From Candidatus Lambdaproteobacteria bacterium RIFOXYD2_FULL_50_16 (lineage in GTDB: Bacteria; SAR324; XYD2-FULL-50-16), in NCBI GenBank assembly GCA_001783695.1, contig MFNE01000011.1:1-40962 (forward strand): DNA of 40,962 nt, given 5' to 3'. Shown here piece by piece: positions 24,007 through 31,964 of this stretch. The notes beneath the pieces were generated by a model. The model ran no database searches. It was not told where the DNA came from and was given only the letters and a program-made list of their open reading frames with translations. Each line of letters starts with the position of its first letter. Positions within the stretch are counted from its first letter, which is position 1. A program made the translations under genes and the position numbers.

Positions 24007-26724
24007 ATGATCGAGCAAAAGGAAGCCCTAATCAAAGAAGTGGAAACCTTGGTTTCCTTTTTTAAAGAGGTACTTGTTTCGATTGGCGAAAAACCGTTGG
24101 CCGACCTCCTACCCTGGCACCTAGACCAACTGCCCGACAAAGAGGTTTCCCCCTTTGAGTTAGCCCAATTTTATTCGGTCACCTTCCAACTCTTTACCAT
24201 TGCCGAAGAACATTACTATTCCAAGCTCCGCCGCCTTCGTGAGAATGACGGCGAACGGATACCAGGGCTTTGGGGGGATGTATTTTACCGCTTAAAAGAA
24301 AAAGGGCTTAGTCTTAAAGAAATCAGTGAACAGTGGCGCGAGATCCACGTCGAGCCGGTCCTCACCGCGCACCCGACCGAGGCCAAGCGGATCACCATAT
24401 TAGAGTTTCACCGCGACCTATTCCGCGACCTCAAAGAGATGGGCAACCCCTTAGGAGGGGCCGACCAAATGGCGCTTAGCCAAGACATTCGCTCGGTATT
24501 AGAGCGGATCTGGCGCACAGGCGAGCTTTACGCCAACAAGCCCACCTTAGAAAAAGAATTTGCTAACATCCTGTTTTACTTAACCCGCATCTTCCCAGAT
24601 GTGCTTAAAATGCTCGACCAGCGGATGATCTGGGCTTGGGAAGAGGCAGGCGGGGGCGACCTTTGGATCGATGATTTGTCCCAATACCCACGCCTTAGTT
24701 TCGGTAATTGGGTTGGAGGCGATCGGGACGGGCACCCGCTGGTCACCGCCGAGTTTTCCCAAAAGACCCTAATCGAAATGCGCCGTTTGGCGATTAGTTT
24801 GATCTGGAATCAACTCCATCAACTAGGCGGCAAACTTGGGCTCAATCAAAACCTACAGCCCTTCCCCTCCGAAATGACCCTGAGGATGGAAGCCCTGGCA
24901 AGCTCGATCGGGGAGTTAGCCGAACTGCCCCTTAAACGCAACTTAGGAGAACCTTGGCGGCAGTATATCAACCTAATGCAAGCGAAGTTGCCGATTATGG
25001 AAAAAGAGGGGGCCTTACTGCTTTTTGACCACCCAGGGGCGTACCCTAGCTCGGTGGATTTACTTGACGATCTGCAAACCCTTTACAACGGCCTCTGCGC
25101 GATTGGGGCACGGGGTATTGCCCGCGCCGAAGTGCGCCATCCTTACCGGCTGATCAAAACCTTTGGCTTCCATTTGGCCGCCCTCGACATCCGCCAAAAT
25201 TCAGACTTTCATGACAAGGCACTTTCGCAAATCCTGGCCAAAGCCGGGGTTAAGGACGGGGAATTTTTTTGCGAATGGCCAGAGGAGCGGCGTTTAATTT
25301 TTTTAAATCAGGAACTCTTAAGCCTACGCCCCTTTTTGCTCCCTGGTGAAACTGCCGGACCCGAAGCAGACAAGCTGCGTCAGAGCTTCCAAGTAGTCGC
25401 TGACTACGCCAAAAAATATGGGGTGAATGCGTTTGGAGCCTTTATTGTCTCCATGACCAGGAGCCTTTCAGACCTGCTTTGTGTGTATCTCTTCGCCCGT
25501 GAGGCGGGGCTTTTAGAGCGGACACCCAAAGGCCTTGGCTGTCCGCTGACCGTAGTTCCTCTTTTAGAAACGATCGAAGACCTCGCCCGAGGGGGCCATA
25601 TTTTAAGCGAGTTTTTAGACCACCCGGTGACCCAGGCCAGCCTTGACTTAATTCAAGGAGAGAAACACCGGCTCCACCGGGTGCAACAGGTGATGGTGGG
25701 TTATTCTGATTCTAACAAAGACGGGGGAATCTTAGCCAGTCAGTGGAACCTATACAAAGCCCAAAGGGAAATGGCCCAGATTGGGGAAAAGCGGGGGGTG
25801 ATGATTCGTTTTTTCCATGGTCGCGGCGGCTCTATTGGACGCGGTGCCGGGCCAACCAAGAGCTTTTTGGAGGCCTTGCCCCCCTCAAGCCTCAAGGGCA
25901 GCTTCCGCATGACCGAGCAGGGCGAATCAATCAACCAAAAATACGGTTATCGCACCACGGCCTTATATAACCTTGAACTCCTTTTGGCGGGCGTTAGTTT
26001 TCAGGGCATTGCCAACGCCTATAACAAAACCCAAGGAGGCTTACACGAAGAAGTCATGGAAAAAATGGCCAAAGATTCCTGCAAAGCCTATGAAGACTTG
26101 GTCAGAGACCCAGACTTCTTTACTTTTTTCCGCCAAGCCACCCCAATTGATCTTTTGGAACATTCGCGAATTGGGTCGCGCCCGGCAAGACGCACGGGCA
26201 AGGCGAGCATCGAGGACTTGCGGGCTATTCCTTGGGTGTTTGCTTGGAACCAATCTAGGGTCTTGTTACCTTCTTGGTACGGGGCAGGTTCAGCTTTTGT
26301 GGCACTTAAGGAGCAGAGGCCCGACCTATGGCAGCAACTCAAAACCTCGGTGCAGCAGCGGGGTTCAGATTATCTCTTGCAGAACATCCGCCGCGCTCTG
26401 ACGCTGGCTGACCCTGAAGTGATGGCTTTATATGCCGGGTTGGTCACTGACCCGATGGTTCGCCAAACCCAGTCAAACCGGATTTTATCTGAATATCAGC
26501 GCACCAAAGAGGGCCTGGACGAATTATATCAAGGGGTGCATTCCCGATCGCTAGAGCGATTTAACTGGTCGATGGAGCTACGCGGCCACGGCCTTAGAAG
26601 GCTCCATTTACAACAGATCGAACTCCTAAAACTTTGGCGAGAGCAGCCTGAAAACGAGGGTCTCTTAGAGGACTTGTTGATCACGGTCAACGCGATTGCT
26701 TCAGGTTTAAAAAACACCGGTTGA
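24007..26724 (+). CDS. ppc: Phosphoenolpyruvate carboxylase
   Basis: This 905-residue enzyme adds bicarbonate to PEP to give oxaloacetate, which refills the TCA cycle. Key segments are VLTAHPTEAKR with the catalytic His122, GNWVGGDRDGHP, GYSDSNKDGGILAS (about 565-578), the mobile loop FFHGRGGSIGRGAGPT (about 601-616), and the C-terminal KNTG that closes the allosteric region. The length is normal for bacterial PEPC. The ATG is preceded by GGAGGA at short spacing. It is a single gene, ending seven bases from the convergent permease gene; an inverted repeat covers the junction. Confidence 0.97.
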   Translation: MIEQKEALIKEVETLVSFFKEVLVSIGEKPLADLLPWHLDQLPDKEVSPFELAQFYSVTFQLFTIAEEHYYSKLRRLRENDGERIPGLWGDVFYRLKEKGLSLKEISEQWREIHVEPVLTAHPTEAKRITILEFHRDLFRDLKEMGNPLGGADQMALSQDIRSVLERIWRTGELYANKPTLEKEFANILFYLTRIFPDVLKMLDQRMIWAWEEAGGGDLWIDDLSQYPRLSFGNWVGGDRDGHPLVTAEFSQKTLIEMRRLAISLIWNQLHQLGGKLGLNQNLQPFPSEMTLRMEALASSIGELAELPLKRNLGEPWRQYINLMQAKLPIMEKEGALLLFDHPGAYPSSVDLLDDLQTLYNGLCAIGARGIARAEVRHPYRLIKTFGFHLAALDIRQNSDFHDKALSQILAKAGVKDGEFFCEWPEERRLIFLNQELLSLRPFLLPGETAGPEADKLRQSFQVVADYAKKYGVNAFGAFIVSMTRSLSDLLCVYLFAREAGLLERTPKGLGCPLTVVPLLETIEDLARGGHILSEFLDHPVTQASLDLIQGEKHRLHRVQQVMVGYSDSNKDGGILASQWNLYKAQREMAQIGEKRGVMIRFFHGRGGSIGRGAGPTKSFLEALPPSSLKGSFRMTEQGESINQKYGYRTTALYNLELLLAGVSFQGIANAYNKTQGGLHEEVMEKMAKDSCKAYEDLVRDPDFFTFFRQATPIDLLEHSRIGSRPARRTGKASIEDLRAIPWVFAWNQSRVLLPSWYGAGSAFVALKEQRPDLWQQLKTSVQQRGSDYLLQNIRRALTLADPEVMALYAGLVTDPMVRQTQSNRILSEYQRTKEGLDELYQGVHSRSLERFNWSMELRGHGLRRLHLQQIELLKLWREQPENEGLLEDLLITVNAIASGLKNTG

Positions 26725-26747
26725 ACCCTTTTAAAAGGGGAACAACC
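26719..26747. terminator. Large inverted repeat at a convergent gene junction
   Basis: GGTTGAACCC-TTTTAAAA-GGGGAACAACC spans the stop codons of PEP carboxylase and the SLC13-type gene. The arms match except for one extra base. Without a T-run it may act as a shared transcription end or as a block to antisense reading. Confidence 0.5.
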
Positions 26748-28380
26748 AAGGCACCAAAACCACAACAGTGCCCCCAATCAAGAAGTTAAGGGGGATGCCC
26801 AAGCGTAGGTAATCCCCCATTTTATACCGACCTGGGCCGTAAACCATTAGGTTGGTTTGGTAGCCCAAGGGGGTGCTAAAGCTGGTGCTGGCCGCAATCA
26901 TAAGGGCCATTAAATAGGGGGTCTCACTCACCCCAAAGGCTTGCGCCAAAGACAGCGCAATCGGGAACATCAGCACCGCGGCCGCGTTGTTCGTGAGGAT
27001 CTCGGTCAAGATCGTAGTGGCCACAAAGATCTGCACCAATCCCCACCAAGGATCTTGTCCCCCAAAACTCATTAAAACCTGCCCTAACGCCAGGTCCAGT
27101 CCAGACGCCTTCATCGCTTCGGCCAAGGCAAACGAGAGACCTATGGCAATTAGCAAGGTCCAGTCCACCGCCTCACGCGCCTCGCGGGGATTGAGGCAGC
27201 GGGTCAAAAGGAGTCCAAATACCGCCAGCAGTGCCGCTTCAAGCATACTAAAAAAGCCCGAAGCCGCCAAACCAATCATCACCAATAAAACCGCCAAACT
27301 ATACCAAGCCTTGGGTCCGGGGACTAAAGGTTTGCCTTGGTGAGTTACAACCAAGGCGCATTCGTGTTTATGAGCCCCTGCCCGTTGGTCTAACTCTACG
27401 GCTAAAAGCAAGTCGCCTCGTTGGGGCGAGGAAGCCGCAGCGGAAAACCCTAAGGGCAAAAGGCCATATCGTTCTTTGAAGGCTTTTGGGTCCCATTGGG
27501 TCCCTAAAAAGGGGCACTCAGGCCCTAAAATCACTTCAACCCAGGGTCCGCCTTTGATTCCCTCAAGGGGGACTAAGCCCTGGATATCAAGGAGTCCGTG
27601 TAGCTCCTCTTGATCCAGGTGAACCCAAATAACCTGCCCAACACTAAAGGGCTGGTCTTGATTAACATAGGGATAAAGTGGGGAGGCGGTAGGTAGGTAT
27701 CCATTCCAGGGAAAATCAGGTTCTAAGATTAAACCACTCCAAAACTTTCGCCCGCCTGCGGGCTCCTCGCGTTGACGCTTTGGCAAAAGCTTCGGACCAA
27801 ACCAGATCAAATATACCAGCCCCACCAAAGCGCAAGGAAGCCCAATGCGAGTGATTTCAAAGAGGCCAAAGGGAGGGAGCTGGGCTTTTTGCACTAATCC
27901 CGCCACCACTAGGTTGGTGCTGGTGCCGATCATGGTACACATACCCCCTAGAATGCTGGCGTAAGACAGGGGCAACAAAAACCGGGAGAGGTTAAAACGC
28001 AATCGTTCACACCAGTCAGAGACCACCGGAATCAGCATTGCCACAACAGGCGTATTGTTCATAAACGCGCTTAGGCTCACCACACTAAAAAGCAATCGAG
28101 CCCGCCCGTGGGTTTCTTTTTTAGGCGAACCCAAAATCCATTTAGCCACAAAGGCTACCCCCCCGCCCGCCTGTAATCCGTCCGCAACCACATACAAGAG
28201 GGCGACCGTTAACAAGCCTGGATTTGAAAATCCCAATATCGCCTGTTCAGCACTTATCACTCCGCTAAAAATCAATAGCGAAACCCCTGCTCCCATTATC
28301 AGATCGGGAGACCAGGAGGAAAACAGGAAAAGGCTAATGATCAAGCCCAGGGCGAAGATAGTGATCCAGAGGTGGGACAT
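26731..28380 (-). CDS. SLC13/DASS-type anion permease with central RCK_C-like domain
   Basis: This 549-residue inner-membrane transporter has two halves of about five helices each. Conserved elements are SAFMNNTPVVAMLIPVV, GGMCTMIGTSTNLVV, LTEILTNNAAAVLMFPIA and STPLGYQTNLMVYGPG. The paired NNTP/NN and GTSTN/GYQTN motifs form the substrate and sodium sites of the SLC13/DASS group (dicarboxylates, citrate, sulfate). The central loop (about 215-365) contains one recognisable RCK_C/TrkA_C lobe (WVEVILGPECPFLGTQ ... ERYGLLPLGF ... GDLLLAVEL) plus the end of a second, which looks shortened. Many relatives carry two complete lobes. The substrate is unknown. It is convergent with PEP carboxylase. 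Confidence 0.85.
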   Translation of the reverse strand: MSHLWITIFALGLIISLFLFSSWSPDLIMGAGVSLLIFSGVISAEQAILGFSNPGLLTVALLYVVADGLQAGGGVAFVAKWILGSPKKETHGRARLLFSVVSLSAFMNNTPVVAMLIPVVSDWCERLRFNLSRFLLPLSYASILGGMCTMIGTSTNLVVAGLVQKAQLPPFGLFEITRIGLPCALVGLVYLIWFGPKLLPKRQREEPAGGRKFWSGLILEPDFPWNGYLPTASPLYPYVNQDQPFSVGQVIWVHLDQEELHGLLDIQGLVPLEGIKGGPWVEVILGPECPFLGTQWDPKAFKERYGLLPLGFSAAASSPQRGDLLLAVELDQRAGAHKHECALVVTHQGKPLVPGPKAWYSLAVLLVMIGLAASGFFSMLEAALLAVFGLLLTRCLNPREAREAVDWTLLIAIGLSFALAEAMKASGLDLALGQVLMSFGGQDPWWGLVQIFVATTILTEILTNNAAAVLMFPIALSLAQAFGVSETPYLMALMIAASTSFSTPLGYQTNLMVYGPGRYKMGDYLRLGIPLNFLIGGTVVVLVPWLFPF

Positions 28381-28518
28381 GGCTTATACCTTAGTATTCA
28401 TATCAAGTTAGTCAACTATAGACCGAAGATAAAAATTGGTCAATCAGAATCCGCCCCTCGCCCAAAGGATAATTCTTTTTTGGGCAGGGTTGGAACGCAG
28501 TAAAACCGAGCGTTAAGA

Positions 28519-29046
28519 TTATTTGGATAGGTTGTCTTTGGGTGGTTTCGCACCGGTCCGATTGCCCCGGCGGCGCTGGATTAAACGACGGTGCACCCCG
28601 CGTTGCAGATAAACCGAATACACCTCGATCCGGTCCACTCCGACCAACACAGCCGAACCGATTACCCCTAAAAGCAGTCCGGTCCTGGCGTGGTCCATCC
28701 CAATAAAGGCCCCAATCGCGGCTAATAGCCAGATGGTCGCAGCCGAGGTGACCCCGACCACAGTCCCATCTCGTGAAAACATCACCCCCGCCCCTAAAAA
28801 GCCGATCCCCGTGATCACTTGGCCTAGAATCCGGGAGTGATCAATGATCCCCTCATAAGGCAAGGTGCGGCCCAAGGCGATAAAAGCGTAAGTACCCAAG
28901 CAAATCAGGATACTGGTGCGAATCCCCACCGGTTTGCCACTGAGCTGTCGCTCTAGCCCAATCATTCCGCCTGACAAAAACACGGCCCCCATTGAGGCCC
29001 AATGAAGAGGTTCAGGGTTCCAAATTGTCCATACAGTTTCAACCAT
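28519..29046 (-). CDS. MgtC/SapB family membrane protein
   Basis: This 175-residue protein starts at ATG 29046 (MVETVWTIWNPEP), supported by GGAGG eight bases upstream; an earlier in-frame start is less likely. Conserved MgtC motifs are GGMIGLERQLSGKPVGIRTS, the QVITGIGFLGAGVMF segment and TSAATIWLLAAIGAFIGM. Four to five membrane helices are followed by a basic tail (RRLIQRRRGNRTGAKPPKD). MgtC-type proteins are tied to low-Mg2+ growth and membrane-potential control; a C-terminal ACT-like domain found in longer members is missing here. It is a single gene. Confidence 0.9.
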   Translation of the reverse strand: MVETVWTIWNPEPLHWASMGAVFLSGGMIGLERQLSGKPVGIRTSILICLGTYAFIALGRTLPYEGIIDHSRILGQVITGIGFLGAGVMFSRDGTVVGVTSAATIWLLAAIGAFIGMDHARTGLLLGVIGSAVLVGVDRIEVYSVYLQRGVHRRLIQRRRGNRTGAKPPKDNLSK

Positions 29047-29343
29047 AGGTTTTTCCTCCAGCTTAAGCCTAAGATCGACTTTTTTAAGCCCAATGCCAAT
29101 CAAAAAAAGGAGGGGGTTCCAGGAGGGCTAGGACTTTTTGATTTGCCCCTAATTGCAACGCCCAAGATTTCAATTAAGATTAACCAAATCAGAATAATAA
29201 CCCTACAACCTGATCATTGGGTATCCTAGAGAACCAAGCGGTTTTTAGGTCATTTTTTTTAAACCCAAAACCCACATTTTTGGTTGCCAAGAAACTAGAT
29301 AGAGACGATTATTAGCCATCAAAACCCTTATGGAGGAATGCCA

Positions 29344-31251
29344 ATGGTCAAACCCGCCCCCAAACCCACCAAACCTCAACCCCGAAGCTTGGGACCGGTG
29401 GCTAGTCTGGAAAACTACGTCCAACCGGACTGGTGGAACCGGATATTTAACGCTATGTATCTAAAAACCGACGGGGACGTGGTTGAAGATGCAGATATCA
29501 CCCGCACTGAGGTGGACCTCTTCAGCGAGGTTTTAGGCGTCGAAAAAGGGGATCGGATATTGGACCTATGTTGCGGTCAGGGGCGTCACAGCCTCGAATG
29601 GGCTGGGCGGGGTTTCGATGTTACCGGGCTTGACCGGAGCCGGTTTTTGATCCAAAAGGCTCGGCAAAGGGCCCGAAATCTTGGGGTCAATGGGATATTT
29701 AAAGAAGGCGACGTCCGCAAGTTACCCTTCGGCCCAGACCACTTCGACCATTGCTGTATTCTGGGTAATAGCTTCGGCTATTTCGAAAGTCTCGATGAAG
29801 ACTTGGTGGTGCTTAAAGAAGCAAGGCGGGTACTCAAACCCGGTGGACGTATCCTTTTAGACGTGACCGATGGGGAACATCTGCGCAAGGAATACCAGCC
29901 CCGCTCTTGGGAATGGATCAACCAGCAACTGTTTGTCTGCCGCGAGCGCGCCCTTTCTAAAGACGAGCAGAAACTTATCTCCAGAGAAGTGATCACCGAC
30001 ATTAAAAAAGGGGTGGTCGCGGACCAATTCTACTCTGAGCGGCTTTATACGGCTCAAGAACTAATGACCTTGCTCGAAAACGCCGGGTTTAGTGAGATCA
30101 AAACCATTGGCCAACTAAGCCCAGATTCGTTACGTAATCAAGACTTGGGGATGATGAGCCGCCGCCATGTCATCACTGCCGTCTTAAAAAAATCGCCTTC
30201 GCGTGCTAAAACTAAGCCCGTTGCGGAAAAAACCAAGGTCACCGTGCTGCTCGGAGACCCACGCAAGACCGACATCATTAAGCCCAACGGCCTATTTGAT
30301 GAAGACGATCATTACACCTTAAATCAGCTAAAAACCGCCTTGCAGTCTTTGGAAGGGTTCAAGTTTGAATACCTGGATGATCACCAAAGCCTGCTAACAG
30401 ATTTAGCCAAGCGCAAGCAAAAGACCGATTTGATCTTTAACCTCTGCGACGAGGGTTACAACAACCAAGCACGCGCCGAGCTCCATATCCCGGCGATTTT
30501 GGAGATGTTCGAGCTGCCTTATACGGGTGCGGCTCCGCAGGCGTTGGCCTTTTGTTATGACAAGTCCTTGGTAAGGGGGATGGCCCGCGAATTGGGCATT
30601 GCGGTGCCCCAAGCCTTTTTGGTGCGCGCCGAAGACAACGTCTTTGGACTGCCAATTAGTTTTCCCGTGTTGATTAAGCCCAATCTAGGGGATAGCAGTT
30701 TTGGTATTACCCAAGACAACCTAGTTTACAACATGGAAGACCTGATGGAAGGGATCAGTCGGGTCCGTGGCCGGATGGGCTTCGACCAGCCCTTTTTGAT
30801 TGAGGAATTTTTGCCCGGTAAAGACATTAGCTTTGGGGTCATTGGTAACCCAGAAACTGAATATTTGCTCCTTCCCTTGATTGAAGAAGACTACTCGCAA
30901 CTCCCAGAAGGGTTACCTCGAATCTGTGGGTACGAGGCCAAATGGCTTCCTGATTCGCCTTATTCCAAGGTCGGCAGCATCCCCGTGCAACTCCCACCTA
31001 TGACTGAAAAGGAAATCATTGATTCCTCTTTAACCCTGTTTAGTCGGCTAGGTTGCCGCGACTACAGCCGCTTTGACTGGCGGCTCGACGCCAAAGGCAA
31101 ACCCAAGCTTTTAGAGGTTAACCCCAACCCTGGTTGGTGCTGGGATGGCCACTTGGCCAAGATGGCCCACTTGGCTAACTACAACTATCCCCAGATGTTG
31201 GAGTTGATCATTAAAGCTGGTCAAGCCCGTCTGCGACGTCAGGAACATTAA
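29344..31251 (+). CDS. Fusion of SAM methyltransferase and Ddl-like ATP-grasp ligase
   Basis: The start is best placed at ATG 29344, because GGAGG (29332-29336) is seven bases upstream; ATG 29338 would be too close. The product is 635 residues. A Pro/Lys-rich lead (1-20) is followed by a class I methyltransferase (about 35-285) with the SAM loop ILDLCCGQGRHSLEWA and acidic GLDRS. A basic linker (about 283-300) joins an ATP-grasp domain (300-635). That shows DLIFNLCDEG, LPYTGAAPQALAFCYDKSLV, PVLIKPNLGDSSFGI, FLIEEFLPGKDISFGV, and the metal-binding FDWRLDAKGK / LLEVNPNPGW. The ligase half resembles D-Ala-D-Ala ligases. It probably joins an amino acid or peptide and methylates the same or a related product; the substrate is unknown. 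A strong terminator follows. Confidence 0.9.
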   Translation: MVKPAPKPTKPQPRSLGPVASLENYVQPDWWNRIFNAMYLKTDGDVVEDADITRTEVDLFSEVLGVEKGDRILDLCCGQGRHSLEWAGRGFDVTGLDRSRFLIQKARQRARNLGVNGIFKEGDVRKLPFGPDHFDHCCILGNSFGYFESLDEDLVVLKEARRVLKPGGRILLDVTDGEHLRKEYQPRSWEWINQQLFVCRERALSKDEQKLISREVITDIKKGVVADQFYSERLYTAQELMTLLENAGFSEIKTIGQLSPDSLRNQDLGMMSRRHVITAVLKKSPSRAKTKPVAEKTKVTVLLGDPRKTDIIKPNGLFDEDDHYTLNQLKTALQSLEGFKFEYLDDHQSLLTDLAKRKQKTDLIFNLCDEGYNNQARAELHIPAILEMFELPYTGAAPQALAFCYDKSLVRGMARELGIAVPQAFLVRAEDNVFGLPISFPVLIKPNLGDSSFGITQDNLVYNMEDLMEGISRVRGRMGFDQPFLIEEFLPGKDISFGVIGNPETEYLLLPLIEEDYSQLPEGLPRICGYEAKWLPDSPYSKVGSIPVQLPPMTEKEIIDSSLTLFSRLGCRDYSRFDWRLDAKGKPKLLEVNPNPGWCWDGHLAKMAHLANYNYPQMLELIIKAGQARLRRQEH

Positions 31252-31257
31252 AAACCG

Positions 31258-31285
31258 AGAGCGCCAGGGTCCACCCTGGCGCTCT
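31258..31285 (+). terminator. Rho-independent terminator of the fusion gene
   Basis: AGAGCGCCAGGG-TCCA-CCCTGGCGCTCT is a perfect 12-bp stem seven bases after the stop, followed by TTCC. The T-run is short but the stem is very stable. Confidence 0.8.
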
Positions 31286-31412
31286 TTCCTCCGTACTCTT
31301 TTACAAGTTTTGGTGAAGCCGCTTATCGACATGGACCGTTGATAGGGTTCTAATTGGCACTAGGCCATTGCCAGTTTTGACCCCAATGAGTCGATCGAAC
31401 ACTAGGAACCGA

Positions 31413-31964
31413 ATGAAAAAAGTGTGGGTTACCTGTCTTTGCCTTTTGATGAGTGGGACTGCCTGGGCCTATGATTTCAAGATTCGAGCGCGGGAACATT
31501 TTGATACCATGAAACTTACCTACGGCGAAGCAAGCAGCGATAACCAAACCCGCAACCATTCGGGGATTGGTCCAATGCTAGATTTCTGGTTTGAAGAGCC
31601 CTTTGCCAATTCCTTTGGCTTCGCTTACGGCATGACCTATATCAACAACAACGGCGAAACCCCCTACGCTCAAGGCTCCCGCGACACCGAAATGTGGACG
31701 ACCGGGATAGAAGGAAAGCATTTTTTCATAAAAGACGGTGGTCTTTTTGGGCGATGGGCTGCCAGCCGCCAGCGGCTTAAGAGCTACGACGCCTTTGGGG
31801 AGCTTAAGGGCACCAGTGGATATTTAGGGGTTGGATGGGAGTTTCACTTAGGCAAGATTGGCCTCGCCTTCGAGACGGGCCGAGTGCGCGCTAGTTTTGA
31901 GCGCCAGATCACTATTGAGTCCGAAAGCCCCTCCATTGGGGTGCATTTTTACGGTTATATTTAA
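31413..31964 (+). CDS. Predicted small outer-membrane beta-barrel protein
   Basis: The start is at ATG 31413 (MKKVWVTCLCLLMSGTAWA), with AGGAA at suitable spacing; an upstream in-frame start would destroy the signal peptide. The mature part of about 165 residues has alternating amphipathic strands with aromatic girdles (YDFKIRAREHF, SFGFAYGMTYINNN, GYLGVGWEFHLGKIGLAFET) and ends ...VHFYGYI. This fits an eight-stranded barrel of the OmpW/OmpA-like size class. I do not recognise a family. It is convergent with feoB, overlapping by 4 bases. Confidence 0.6.
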   Translation: MKKVWVTCLCLLMSGTAWAYDFKIRAREHFDTMKLTYGEASSDNQTRNHSGIGPMLDFWFEEPFANSFGFAYGMTYINNNGETPYAQGSRDTEMWTTGIEGKHFFIKDGGLFGRWAASRQRLKSYDAFGELKGTSGYLGVGWEFHLGKIGLAFETGRVRASFERQITIESESPSIGVHFYGYI

